Shown here: piece after piece, positions 8,306-17,738 of the stretch
How positions within the stretch are numbered: position 1 is the first letter of the stretch
How the letters are laid out: the number at the start of each line of letters is the position of its first letter
Notes under the pieces: model-generated
Databases searched by the model: none
Seen by the model: the letters and a program-made list of their open reading frames with translations, nothing else
Told to the model about the DNA's origin: nothing
Position numbers and translations under genes: made by a program
Assembly (NCBI GenBank): GCA_903844815.1
Contig: CAIMVD010000399.1
Coordinates: 52,370 to 116,369 of the forward strand
Reading direction: 5' to 3'
Length of the DNA stretch: 64,000 nucleotides
Source: an uncultured Bacteroidota bacterium
GTDB lineage: Bacteria > Bacteroidota > Bacteroidia > Bacteroidales > VadinHA17

Positions 8306-9145
8306 TTATTTAAAAGAATTAATGGTCTTTCGTAGTTCAACAAGTCTGTACAGTAGCTGATCCATTTCCGACAATTTAAGCATGTTAGCGCCATCCGATT
8401 TTGCAACTGACGGATCCGGATGAGTCTCAATAAAAATACCGTCAGCTCCTACGCTTATGGCAGCTTTGCCAATGGTCTCGATCATCCCTGGCCTGCCACC
8501 CGAAACTCCGCCTGCCTGGTTTGGTTCCTGAAGCGAGTGGGTGATGTCCATGATAACAGGAACACCGGTTTCCTGCATCGTCGGAATATTCCTGAAATCA
8601 ACAATCAGGTCCTGATAACCAAAGGTATTGCCTCTGTCGGTAAGCATGATATTGTTATTTCCGGTCTCTCTTACCTTATCTACTGCAAATCGCATTGATG
8701 CTCCCGACAGAAACTGCCCCTTTTTTATATTTATCCACTTTCCCGTTTTTCCGGCGGCAACAAGGAGATCTGTCTGCCTGCACAGGAAAGCCGGGATCTG
8801 CAGTACGTCGGCATATTCCGCAGCCATATCGGCTTCATCGGGGTTATGGATATCAGTAACAACAGGCACTGAAAATTTATCCCTGACAGCAGCGAGGATC
8901 TTTAATGCTTTTATGTCGCCGATACCGGCAAATGAGTCAATCCTCGACCTGTTTGCCTTTCTGTAGGATGACTTGAAAACAAAAGGGATACGATATTTTT
9001 CCGAAAGAAATACGAGGTGTTCCGCAGTTTCAAAAACAATCTCTTCGCTTTCGATAACGCATGGACCCGATAACAGCAGGAAATTACCCGATTCGGAAAA
9101 TCGGATTCCCGGAATATTTTTTGCAGCGTCTGACATACTAAACAA
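8306..9145 (-). CDS. kdsA: 3-deoxy-8-phosphooctulonate (KDO-8-P) synthase
   Basis: KdsA condenses phosphoenolpyruvate with arabinose 5-phosphate to form KDO-8-phosphate for the LPS inner core. At 279 residues it is full length. Family landmarks include LLLSGPCVIES, PFVFKSSYRKANRSR, PVVTDIHNPDEAD, MLTDRGNTFGYQDLIVDFR and THSLQEPNQAGGVSGGRP. Cys29 in the GPC motif marks the metal-dependent subclass (the E. coli metal-independent enzyme has Asn here). The gene starts 67 bp after rarA and is followed by the LolA-like gene. A second in-frame ATG three codons downstream (9136) is an equally plausible start. Confidence 0.95.
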   Translation of the reverse strand: MFSMSDAAKNIPGIRFSESGNFLLLSGPCVIESEEIVFETAEHLVFLSEKYRIPFVFKSSYRKANRSRIDSFAGIGDIKALKILAAVRDKFSVPVVTDIHNPDEADMAAEYADVLQIPAFLCRQTDLLVAAGKTGKWINIKKGQFLSGASMRFAVDKVRETGNNNIMLTDRGNTFGYQDLIVDFRNIPTMQETGVPVIMDITHSLQEPNQAGGVSGGRPGMIETIGKAAISVGADGIFIETHPDPSVAKSDGANMLKLSEMDQLLYRLVELRKTINSFK

Positions 9146-9212
9146 AATTAAAAAAAATATTGATACGCGAGTCCGCCGGTCTGAATTAATATTTCGTGCC
9201 CGACGTTGTTTG

Positions 9213-10508
9213 TTAATCGTAGTTATAAAAGTCCTTCCACATCGAGGAGAGTTTTTTTCTCAGTTCTGTTTCTTTTGAATTTGATCCGGGATTGTAGAAT
9301 TTTGTTCCTTTCAGTTCTTCCGGAAGGAAATTATCCGGGACAAAATTTCCGTCAAAACTGTGAGCATATTTGTACTCCTTTCCATAGCCAATGTTCTTCA
9401 TAAGCCTGGTAGGAGCGTTCCTCAGATGCAGCGGAACAGGAAGGTTGCCCTGACTTCTCACCATCTCAATAGCTTCATCGATAGCCATATATGAGGAGTT
9501 GCTTTTTGGAGAGGTAGCCAGGTATATTGCTGCTTCCGACAGTATTATCCTCGATTCGGGCCACCCTATAACATTTACCGCTTCAAAGCAAGTGTGTGCC
9601 AATAAAAGGGCATTTGGATTGGCCAGGCCAATATCCTCAGCTGCCAGGATAAGCATTCTCCTGGCAATGAACTTGGGATCCTCTCCACCTTCAACCATTC
9701 GTGCAAGCCAGTAAACGGCTGCATTGGGGTCGCTTCCCCTTATGGACTTTATGAATGCGGATATTATATCATAATGCTGCTCACCGTTCTTATCGTAAAG
9801 AGCGAGATTCCTCTGAACATGCTTCAGAACCTTTTCATTGGTAACGATAATTTTTTCAACAGAGCCTTCAATCGCTTCGGAACTAACTACAAGTTCAAGG
9901 GCGTTGAACAATTTTCTGACATCCCCTCCGGAAATACGAATCAAAGCCTCATAGTCTTTCATTTCAATATTAAAAGTGGCAAGGTAGCTGTCTTTCTTCA
10001 GAGCTATATCCACCAACGCAATCAGCTCATCATCGGCAAGCGATTTCAGTATGTAAACCTGACAACGGGAGAGGAGCGGTGAGATTACTTCGAATGAAGG
10101 ATTTTCCGTTGTAGCTCCGATCAGGGTGATCGTTCCCTGTTCAACAGCGCTCAGGAGTGAATCCTGTTGAGATTTATTGAAGCGGTGAATCTCATCAATG
10201 AAAAGAATCGGATTGGGCTGGTTGAAAAACTGCTGTTTCTTTGCTTTTTCGATTGTATCCCTCACATCCTTGACACCTGAGTGAACAGCACTGAGCTGGA
10301 AGAAAGGCCGCTTCAGGGTATTCGCTATTATTCCTGCCAATGTAGTTTTTCCAACCCCCGGAGGACCCCATAATATAAAGGAAGGTATATTTCCCGATTC
10401 GATTACCTTCCTGAGCACTGCACCGGGACCCACAAGATGTTCCTGTCCGTAGAATCCGCCGAGTTCCCTTGGCCTTAGCCTCTCAGCAAGTGGTTGATTT
10501 GGCAGCAT
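9213..10508 (-). CDS. rarA: Replication-associated recombination protein A (AAA+ ATPase)
   Basis: RarA/MgsA is a clamp-loader-like AAA+ ATPase that acts at stalled replication forks. At 431 residues it has the usual length. The Walker A motif GPPGVGKTT is at residues 48-56, Walker B ILFIDEIHRF at 101-110, sensor 1 near TLIGATTENPSF, and an arginine-finger region in PLLSRCQVY. The C-terminal part (GEDPKFIARRMLILAAEDIG, MAIDEAIEMVRSQGNLPVPLHLRNAPTRLM) is the MgsA tetramerisation domain. It is divergent from ggt across 238 bp and is followed by kdsA. Confidence 0.95.
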   Translation of the reverse strand: MLPNQPLAERLRPRELGGFYGQEHLVGPGAVLRKVIESGNIPSFILWGPPGVGKTTLAGIIANTLKRPFFQLSAVHSGVKDVRDTIEKAKKQQFFNQPNPILFIDEIHRFNKSQQDSLLSAVEQGTITLIGATTENPSFEVISPLLSRCQVYILKSLADDELIALVDIALKKDSYLATFNIEMKDYEALIRISGGDVRKLFNALELVVSSEAIEGSVEKIIVTNEKVLKHVQRNLALYDKNGEQHYDIISAFIKSIRGSDPNAAVYWLARMVEGGEDPKFIARRMLILAAEDIGLANPNALLLAHTCFEAVNVIGWPESRIILSEAAIYLATSPKSNSSYMAIDEAIEMVRSQGNLPVPLHLRNAPTRLMKNIGYGKEYKYAHSFDGNFVPDNFLPEELKGTKFYNPGSNSKETELRKKLSSMWKDFYNYD

Positions 10509-10746
10509 CTTTTACAATTTGTGCAAAAGTAATAAAAACAAACAGAGCAGGCACATTTTTTAAAGCACGAAGCAATATAAGCATGAGCTTTTTTGTTATA
10601 ATTGTGTGTTAAATTTATATTCTTGTTAACAAAGACAGATCTCCTGAATTTTGATCATTTATACCTTTATTTTATATGATGGAGATTTTTGCCCTAAGAC
10701 GAAACAAATTTTGCATTAATCAAAGGTCTGATAAAAAAATAAAACC

Positions 10747-12456
10747 GTGACTAAAAACAATTATTTTCTGCTTCTGGCACTTCCAATCTTAACCGGGTGT
10801 TCATCGGGTCAGGATGGCAATAAAAGCGGAATTGCCGAAGGAAAAGGGATTATTACCGGCAACGGGATGGTTGTTTCCGCTCATCGTGAGAGTTCAATGA
10901 TCGGAAATGAAATACTTATGAAGGGTGGAAATGCGGTTGATGCAGCAGTAGCCACCGAATTTGCACTCGCTGTATGCTATCCCGAAGCCGGAAATATCGG
11001 AGGCGGAGGCTTCATGTTAATAAGGTTGAAAGACGGAAAATCAGACGTCATTGATTACCGCGAGAAGGCTCCGGCTGATGCTTCGCGCGATATGTACCTC
11101 GATAAGTCAGGTAATGTGACTAATGGATTGAGTACTGAGACTCATCTTGCATCAGGGGTGCCGGGAACAGTAGACGGAGTAATAAAGGCTCATTCAAAAT
11201 ACGGTAGGCTGCCATTCCGGGAAGTCATACAACCAGCCATTGATCTTGCGGAGAAAGGATTTCCCCTGTCCTTACGGCAGGCGCAGTCGCTTAATTCAAA
11301 CAGGATTAACTTTCTTTCCAGGAATTCAGGAAAAACAGCCTTTGCAGGCGATTCTCTCTGGAAGGAAGGTGACTATCTCATTCAGCCTGCCCTTGCAGAA
11401 ACTCTCAGACGGATAAGGGATTATGGGAGGGAAGGATTCTATTCCGGAAAGACTGCCCGACTGATTGTTAAGGAGATGAAGAGGGGTAATGGTATTATTT
11501 CGGAGATGGATCTTAACGGCTATATTTCAGTATCAAGAAAGCCAATTGAAACATTTTACAGAGGATACAAGGTTATAACCGTGCCTCCGCCTTCCAGCGG
11601 AGGTGTAATCCTTGCACAACTTCTCAGGATGACGGAACCGTTCAGTATTGCTGAAATGGGTTTTCATTCCGTTGCAGCGGTTCATCTTATGGTTGAGTCG
11701 GAGAGAAGGGCATTTGCCGACAGGGCAGAGTATCTTGGCGATCCTGATTTCATGAAAGTGCCTTTTGAGAAACTAATTTCCGACAAATATGTCCTTCAGA
11801 GAATGAGTAGCTTTTATAAAGAAAAAGCAACTCCCTCAAAAGATATCAGGCCCGGAGTACCGGAAAAAAGCTTAAGCGAAGAAACCACGCACTATTCCGT
11901 AGTTGATGCTGAAGGAAATGCTGTTTCAACAACAACTACTCTTAATGGTACTTTTGGAAATAGCATAGTGGTTGATAGCGCCGGCTTCCTGTTGAATAAC
12001 CAGATGGATGATTTTTCAGTCAAACCGGGCTTCCCGAATATGTACGGGCTGGTGGGAGGAGAAGCCAATTCTGTTCAGCCGGGAAAGAAAATGCTCAGTT
12101 CAATGACCCCTGTTATTCTGGAAAGTAATGGCAAACTCTTTCTTGTGGCAGGTTCGCCGGGAGGATCGACAATTCCAACCACTGTCTTTCAGATGGTTGT
12201 CAATGTAATTGACTTCGGTATGGAAATTCAGGAGGCAGTTGATGCAGGCAGATTCCATCATCAGTGGCTGCCTGATCTTGTAAGCTTTGAAAAAGGTTCG
12301 CTGGATAGCCTCACTGTCAGGCAACTGACTGATTTGGGCCATGTCTTTAACGTCCGGGCTGTTATCGGAAGTGTTAATGCAATTGGAATTCTGCCCGACG
12401 GAAAAAGATCGGGAGGCGCTGACAAAAGGGGGAATAATACTGCATTCGGTTACTGA
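10747..12456 (+). CDS. ggt: Gamma-glutamyltransferase (glutathione hydrolase), lipoprotein
   Basis: GGT removes the gamma-glutamyl group of glutathione and related peptides by hydrolysis or transpeptidation. The precursor is cut autocatalytically before the first Thr of the TTHYSVVD motif (here Thr380), which becomes the nucleophile of the small subunit. Other landmarks are MLKGGNAVDAAVA-like residues near 60, VPPPSSGGVILAQL, and GSPGGSTIPTTV. The N-terminus is a lipoprotein signal (LLALPILTGC), so it is membrane anchored in the periplasm or outer membrane. The start is a GTG: an in-frame TAA at 10732 excludes any upstream start. Length (569) is normal. Confidence 0.94.
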   Translation: MTKNNYFLLLALPILTGCSSGQDGNKSGIAEGKGIITGNGMVVSAHRESSMIGNEILMKGGNAVDAAVATEFALAVCYPEAGNIGGGGFMLIRLKDGKSDVIDYREKAPADASRDMYLDKSGNVTNGLSTETHLASGVPGTVDGVIKAHSKYGRLPFREVIQPAIDLAEKGFPLSLRQAQSLNSNRINFLSRNSGKTAFAGDSLWKEGDYLIQPALAETLRRIRDYGREGFYSGKTARLIVKEMKRGNGIISEMDLNGYISVSRKPIETFYRGYKVITVPPPSSGGVILAQLLRMTEPFSIAEMGFHSVAAVHLMVESERRAFADRAEYLGDPDFMKVPFEKLISDKYVLQRMSSFYKEKATPSKDIRPGVPEKSLSEETTHYSVVDAEGNAVSTTTTLNGTFGNSIVVDSAGFLLNNQMDDFSVKPGFPNMYGLVGGEANSVQPGKKMLSSMTPVILESNGKLFLVAGSPGGSTIPTTVFQMVVNVIDFGMEIQEAVDAGRFHHQWLPDLVSFEKGSLDSLTVRQLTDLGHVFNVRAVIGSVNAIGILPDGKRSGGADKRGNNTAFGY

Positions 12457-12601
12457 TTGCACGTTATGTTTAATAATTTTTAGTAAATTGCCTCAAATTT
12501 ATTTTCTTTAAAAAAATATTTTAATACATTTAACAGTTGAAATAATTTTTATTTTCTTAAGCATTCTTGTTGTATTTGAGTACATTCAGATATATTCAGT
12601 T

Positions 12602-13753
12602 ATGAAAAAAACTTTTTTAATAGTAGTCGTAGTTCTGGTAATAATAATTGCCCTGCCAGTAATAAACATGGTACGCTGGGCATTTCAGGAAAAGAAACCA
12701 TTGAATATAATTCTGGTCGACAAGACTGTGCCTACAATTGAACGCGAAAAGCATAAGCTGTTCAGCTGGATAATTACAAACGAGAGATTCGTTAAAAAGG
12801 ATAGCAAAACCAGTTATTCCTATACAAATGATTATTATGGCTTTATTCCCAAGCGTCCCCTTCGTGAAAAACAATGGGACAAGAAGGATTACCGTTTGAA
12901 CGACCTTATTGAGCTTGCAAAGCAGAATGATGTTGTATATTTCGCCGATACCTACGGGGTGTTTTTTAACGACTGGTGGACTGGGATCAACAAAAGCCGT
13001 AAATCGCGAAAACTTTACGGTGGACTTAACAACAATGATTTTCTCCTCCTGAAAGAGATGAAGGAAAGGAACAAGCTAATAATCGTGGAGTACAACTCAT
13101 TTGATTATCCTACCGCCCAGTTTGAATCAATCAGGTCCCAGGAGAAACTCGGAATCGTCTTTTCAGATTGGACAGGCAAGTATTTCAGCAGCCTTGATTC
13201 TACTTCCGCTAACTTCCCTATCTGGATGACATCTATGTACAGGAAACAGTACATGAAGCCCTGGAATTTCAGTAAATCAGGTATTGTACTGCTTAATGAG
13301 AAGGAAATTATTGTTCTTGAACAAGGAGTACAGCTTAAAAAATCGATGCCTGATATCATTACTGATGATGAATGGTGCAAAAAATTCGGCGTGATTGGGA
13401 AAGTTGCTTTCGACAAATGGTTCGATATAATCGATCCCCTCGATAATAACATTGTTTCACAATTTGTTATAGAAACAACTCCGGCAGGAGATTCACTGCT
13501 TGCAGAAAACGAGCTTTCTTCGACATTCCCGGCCGTAATTCAGGATCCTTCTTCAGAAAGGATGTATTATTTCTCAGGCGATTTTGCAACAGGAACAATA
13601 CCTTACTGGACTTCGATGTTTAAAGGCGTTGACAAGCTTAAGGGAATACTCTATTCCGAGAAGCCTGAAGATCCAAGAAGATTCTTTTGGCTTTATTACA
13701 AGCCTCTTATTAATGGAATATTAACCGATTATTACAACTCCGCTAAAAAATAG
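12602..13753 (+). CDS. Membrane-anchored protein of unknown function
   Basis: A 383-residue protein with one N-terminal helix (TFLIVVVVLVIIIALPVI, residues 4-21) and a long, probably periplasmic, domain. Segments such as LNIILVDKTVP, NDVVYFADTYGVFF and RNKLIIVEYNSFDYP alternate in a way that resembles an alpha/beta glutamine-amidotransferase-like fold, but no catalytic Cys-His pair is evident. The domain is rich in Trp and Tyr. I do not recognise a family. It stands alone on the plus strand after ggt and is followed by a strong terminator at 13775-13808. Confidence 0.7.
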   Translation: MKKTFLIVVVVLVIIIALPVINMVRWAFQEKKPLNIILVDKTVPTIEREKHKLFSWIITNERFVKKDSKTSYSYTNDYYGFIPKRPLREKQWDKKDYRLNDLIELAKQNDVVYFADTYGVFFNDWWTGINKSRKSRKLYGGLNNNDFLLLKEMKERNKLIIVEYNSFDYPTAQFESIRSQEKLGIVFSDWTGKYFSSLDSTSANFPIWMTSMYRKQYMKPWNFSKSGIVLLNEKEIIVLEQGVQLKKSMPDIITDDEWCKKFGVIGKVAFDKWFDIIDPLDNNIVSQFVIETTPAGDSLLAENELSSTFPAVIQDPSSERMYYFSGDFATGTIPYWTSMFKGVDKLKGILYSEKPEDPRRFFWLYYKPLINGILTDYYNSAKK

Positions 13754-13774
13754 CAGAGAGAAAAAATAAACTGA

Positions 13775-13808
13775 AAGTGCGGGATTGAAGGATCCTGCAC
13801 TTTTTTTT
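13775..13808 (+). terminator. Rho-independent terminator
   Basis: AAGTGCGGGAT pairs with ATCCTGCACTT around a six-base loop (one G-T pair) and is followed by eight T. It ends the unknown-function gene at 13753. Confidence 0.85.
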
Positions 13809-13826
13809 GCATATCTTTATTCAGTT

Positions 13827-14597
13827 ATGAAGATATCAGTCATTCAATCAAACCCTTTATGGGAGAATAAAGAGCTTAATTACAGGAAGCTTAGCGAGCT
13901 GATCATGCCTCTTTATGGCAAAACAGACATTGTGGTTCTTCCGGAAATGTTCAGTACCGGATTTTCGATGAATCCGGTTCGGTTATGCGAATCGGCCGGG
14001 GGAGAAACATTTCACTGGATGAAAAGACTGGCTGCGGAAGGTGATTTTGGTTTATGCGGAAGTTACATTGCACTGGAAAACGGACATTTCTTTAACAGAT
14101 GGATATTCGTTACGCCCCGGGATGAATACTGGTTCTATGATAAGCGTCATCTGTTCAGCTATGCAGGGGAGCATAATTACTTTACCCCGGGCAGGAATCG
14201 TCTTGTATTCAGTTTCAGGGGAATAAGAATCTTTCCAAATATTTGTTACGACCTCCGGTTCCCGGTGTGGAGCAGGAACAGGAATGATTATGATCTGATG
14301 ATAAATTCAGCCAACTGGCCTGAAAGCCGACGAGAGGTATGGATAACTCTGCTGAAGGCACGTGCAATTGAGAATCAGTGCTATGTGGCTGGAGCCAATA
14401 TTACCGGAACCGATGGGAACGGAATAAGCTATTGCGGTGATTCAATGATAATCAATCCCAACGGAAACATAATTTCATCCGCTTTATCAGGGATGGATGT
14501 ATCAGTGACCGGAGATATTTCCCTGTCAGAGCTGGAAGTGTTCAGGAAAAAATTCCCGGTTCTCGGTGATGCCGATAATTTTGCTATTGAATTATAG
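13827..14597 (+). CDS. Nitrilase-family omega-amidase (YafV/NIT2-like)
   Basis: A 256-residue carbon-nitrogen hydrolase. The catalytic triad is visible as Glu40 (VVLPEMFSTGF), Lys106 (FYDKRHLFS) and Cys140 (NICYDLRFPVWSRN). The CYDLRFPVW signature points to the YafV/NIT2 omega-amidase group, which hydrolyses 2-oxoglutaramate and 2-oxosuccinamate, by-products of glutamine and asparagine transamination. The frame is open to an ATG 14 codons upstream, but that region lies inside the terminator hairpin of the previous gene, so the ATG at 13827 (MKISVIQSNPLW) is chosen. It is convergent with the damaged FAD/Fe-S gene. Confidence 0.9.
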   Translation: MKISVIQSNPLWENKELNYRKLSELIMPLYGKTDIVVLPEMFSTGFSMNPVRLCESAGGETFHWMKRLAAEGDFGLCGSYIALENGHFFNRWIFVTPRDEYWFYDKRHLFSYAGEHNYFTPGRNRLVFSFRGIRIFPNICYDLRFPVWSRNRNDYDLMINSANWPESRREVWITLLKARAIENQCYVAGANITGTDGNGISYCGDSMIINPNGNIISSALSGMDVSVTGDISLSELEVFRKKFPVLGDADNFAIEL

Positions 14598-14613
14598 ATC
14601 AAAATCAGAAACA

Positions 14614-14943
14614 TCACTTTTTAAGCGCATCATAAAGTACCACAGCCGGGTGCCTGGCTGTTTTTCCGGTTCCGTCCTTAATATGGTGCCGGCAGCTTGT
14701 CCCGGGGGCACTGATGATAGTATTTTCACTGCATTTTCTGATTTCGGGGAATAGAATAAGTTCACCGATCTTGTTCGAAAGTTCAAAATGTTCCTTTTCG
14801 TAACCGAACGATCCTGCCATACCGCAGCAACCCGACGGGATCTCCTTCACCTTATAATTAGCAGGAATTGAAAGCATTTCAATTGTTGGTGCTGAAGATA
14901 TTATTGCCTTTTGCTGGCAATGCGCATGGACCAGAACGAATAC
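14614..14943 (-). pseudogene. Severed C-terminal CCG domain of the FAD/Fe-S oxidoreductase
   Basis: These 109 codons directly follow the TAA at 14944-14946 in the same frame. They encode the missing end of the upstream protein: VLVHAHCQQKA and then IPSGCCGMAGSFGYEKEH, the second cysteine-rich (CCG) domain. Read together, the two parts give about 976 residues, the length I expect for full FAD/4Fe-4S/CCG proteins of this type. The piece could also start at an internal ATG at 14877, giving 87 residues, but independent function is unlikely. Confidence 0.75.
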
Positions 14944-17544
14944 TTAGTTGTCGGCAAAAAGTGAACTATCGATCTTTCCAGCCCTGAATTCCCGTGAAAT
15001 GAACTCCTCAACCATGAAGCTATTAACGGCAATATTTTTGGCTGCTTCTTTCAGGTCGACTCCAGCAAGCTCGGGATATTCATCCCTGAAGCCAAGAATT
15101 GCAGATGGTTCAATGCCTATTAAGGGAAGCTCTTCACTTATGAGACCCGAAAGGGACATAATATTCTTTCTGATCGTTTTCCTTGCAGCCCTGACAAGGC
15201 CCTTTGAAATAAATGTTCTCGCACTTACTCCATGGCTGGCTGTAACAACTTCATAACCGAGTGAGGTCAGAAGCCGGATGGTGGCAATGCCAGTTTCTGT
15301 ATCATTGAAGTTGGTGAATTCATCAATAAAGAGGCATACACGTCCCCGTGGATCTGAAGGATTAAGTTTCTTCAGGTTTTTTGAGGCCCATTTGCGGAGT
15401 GTTGTCTTGTAAAGGGCAGGTATGGATCTACCCGGTGCAAAACCAGTGGCTCCCTTAAGTATCGATGAAGTAAAACGGTTATTAACAATGAAGTTGAATA
15501 AAGCAGGCACCATCGATCCGATTCTGTTTATTTCGGCGATATATGCAATAAGCATGGTCCTGAGCGGAATTCCGTGTTTGTCGTACCAGTGCTGTAAAAA
15601 CTCCGATTTCATCCTTGCAATGTCGACACCCGAAGGACATTCCGATTTGCATCCTTTGCATCCAAGACATTCGTCGAGGATATAATAAATTTCCCGGTGA
15701 TCCCAGTCTTCCCCGTCCTTTCCAAGATATTCACGCAGAATGTTTGCCCTGGCCCTGGTACTCTTTTCCTCGTCACCTGTTGCCATAAAGCTTGGACACA
15801 TTAATCCGCCAATTTTCGATGATTTCCTGCAGTCGGCCGATCCGTTGCATTTTTCAGCCGACCTCAGTATCCCCTCATCTTCAGGAAAATCGTAGATTGT
15901 TTCAATTTCACGGGTTGGTTTTCCCGGGATATATCTTAACGAGGTATTCATCGGGGGTGTGCCGGTAATCTTCCCGGGGTTTAATATATTTTCAGGATCC
16001 CAGCTTTTTTTAACCTCCTTCAGTAACTCATAGTTATGATCTCCCAGCATAAGAGGTATAAACTCACCCCGAAGTCTTCCATCTCCATGTTCACCGCTTA
16101 GTGAGCCGTTGTGTTTTTTTACTATTTCGGCAGTTTCTCTCCCTATAGTCCTGAAAAGAACCACATCACCCGGGTCCTTGAGGTTGAGGATTGGCCTGAG
16201 GTGAAGCTCACCGGTCCCTATATGTGCGTGAAATACGGCTTCTTTCCCGTGCGAGGAGAGCATTTTTTCAATATCGGAGATATATTCCGTGAATTGTTCA
16301 ACATTTACTGCAGTATCCTCAATGAGGGCAACAGGTTTTGCATCTCCCCTCATATTTGCAAGTATTCCCAGTCCTGCCTTACGTAGTTCCCATACCTTTG
16401 AGATGTCTTTTCCCCTTATAATGGGATAGGAGTAACCCAGTCCTTCCGCTTTCAGTTCTATTATCATCTCATCCGCCTTCCGGTTGATTTCTTCAGGTGA
16501 GTCGCAAGCGAATTCGACAATAACGATAGCTCCGGGAGTTCCTTCAAGAAAAAAACGGTTATTCCTCTGACTCATATTTCCCTCGGTGAGTTCAAGGATC
16601 TTGTTGTCCATCATTTCAACGGCAGTGGGCCTGTATTTAAGAGCAGTAAGGTTAGCCCTGAAGGCATCATTGCGCTTAGCAAGGTGAATACAAACTAGAG
16701 CCTTATTTGGCGGCGGAAGCGGAACCAGATTGAGCTTAATCTCGGTGGTTACGGCAAGAGTTCCTTCCGAACCGGTTAGTAATTTGCAGAAATTGAATAG
16801 CTTTTCAGAATCCTCATCAAAAATCTCACAATCGAGCAGTAAATCCAGGGCATACCCGGTATTCCGGCGGGGAATCTTCCTGTCGGGGTATCCCTCACGG
16901 ATCTTTTCCCTGTTTACCTTATCGGTAAAAATTGTCCTTGTATTCCTGTAAATTTCTCCTTCAAGATCGTTCTGACTACATTTGGAATTGAATGATTCCT
17001 TGCTTAGGGGACCGAACAGAACCTCGCTGCCATCGCTTAAAAGAGCCTTTAGTTCAATCACATGGTCGCGGGTCGATCCGTATACGAGTGAGTGTGACCC
17101 GCATGCATTGTTTCCTACCATTCCGCCCAGATTGCAACGGTTTGAAGTCGATGTTTCAGGTCCGAAAAAAAGTCCGTATTCCTTCAGTTTTATATTAAGT
17201 TCATCCAGAACAACTCCAGGCTCGATCCTTACCCATCTCTCATTCCTGTTGATCTCAATGATGTTGTTCATATACTTGGAGACATCAGCTATTATCCCTG
17301 AACTAACAACCTGCCCGGCAAGGGATGTTCCTCCTGCCCGCATGGTGATAAAGGATTTTTCTGACTTTGCAAACTGTAGGAGTTTCCTGATGTCTTCTGC
17401 TCCCTTTGGCCAGGCAACTGCTGCAGGAACCTCTTTATAAACAGAGGCGTCGGTTGAATATATCGATTTCGTGATATAGTCATATTTAAGATCTCCTTCA
17501 AGCTTGCCTTCAAGCTTCTCAAGCTGTGAAATTAAATTATCCAT
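14944..17544 (-). CDS. FAD-linked oxidoreductase with 4Fe-4S domain (GlcD-GlcF/D-lactate-type), stopped by an in-frame TAA
   Basis: An 866-residue product that joins an FAD-binding oxidase (residues about 40-460, with RAGGTSLAGQ, GGMVGNNACGSHS, GSEGTLAV and HAHIGTGELHLRP) to two 4Fe-4S motifs (CNGSADC...MCPSFMAT and CLGCKGCKSECPSG) and a first CCG-like domain (LFIDEFTNFND). Relatives oxidise D-lactate, glycolate or other 2-hydroxy acids and pass electrons to the quinone pool. The protein stops at an in-frame TAA just before the second CCG domain, which continues in frame to 14614. Either the gene is recently inactivated, or the stop is read through, or it is a sequencing error. It is divergent from the pta cluster. 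Confidence 0.85.
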   Translation of the reverse strand: MDNLISQLEKLEGKLEGDLKYDYITKSIYSTDASVYKEVPAAVAWPKGAEDIRKLLQFAKSEKSFITMRAGGTSLAGQVVSSGIIADVSKYMNNIIEINRNERWVRIEPGVVLDELNIKLKEYGLFFGPETSTSNRCNLGGMVGNNACGSHSLVYGSTRDHVIELKALLSDGSEVLFGPLSKESFNSKCSQNDLEGEIYRNTRTIFTDKVNREKIREGYPDRKIPRRNTGYALDLLLDCEIFDEDSEKLFNFCKLLTGSEGTLAVTTEIKLNLVPLPPPNKALVCIHLAKRNDAFRANLTALKYRPTAVEMMDNKILELTEGNMSQRNNRFFLEGTPGAIVIVEFACDSPEEINRKADEMIIELKAEGLGYSYPIIRGKDISKVWELRKAGLGILANMRGDAKPVALIEDTAVNVEQFTEYISDIEKMLSSHGKEAVFHAHIGTGELHLRPILNLKDPGDVVLFRTIGRETAEIVKKHNGSLSGEHGDGRLRGEFIPLMLGDHNYELLKEVKKSWDPENILNPGKITGTPPMNTSLRYIPGKPTREIETIYDFPEDEGILRSAEKCNGSADCRKSSKIGGLMCPSFMATGDEEKSTRARANILREYLGKDGEDWDHREIYYILDECLGCKGCKSECPSGVDIARMKSEFLQHWYDKHGIPLRTMLIAYIAEINRIGSMVPALFNFIVNNRFTSSILKGATGFAPGRSIPALYKTTLRKWASKNLKKLNPSDPRGRVCLFIDEFTNFNDTETGIATIRLLTSLGYEVVTASHGVSARTFISKGLVRAARKTIRKNIMSLSGLISEELPLIGIEPSAILGFRDEYPELAGVDLKEAAKNIAVNSFMVEEFISREFRAGKIDSSLFADN

Positions 17545-17669
17545 TTAAAAGTGAGATTTGTAAACCGCTAATTTAGAAAAAGGATTTAAACAAGCCTTTT
17601 GACTTGTCTTTTTTGTTTGTCAAATTCAGTACTAAAAAATAATACTGATATTAATCATGTATTTGAAAA

Positions 17670-17701
17670 TTGTTTAATAGGACTTTTTTTCCGTACATTT
17701 A
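17670..17701 (+). promoter_or_regulatory. Probable promoter of the pta-hbd-ackA-ptb-buk cluster
   Basis: TTG, 21 bp, TACATTTA closely matches the Bacteroidota promoter pattern (last base A instead of G). The -7 element ends 37 bp before the pta ATG. Confidence 0.45.
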
Positions 17702-17738
17702 TACAATAATTAGAAACTCATTAAAATACTGATATACA

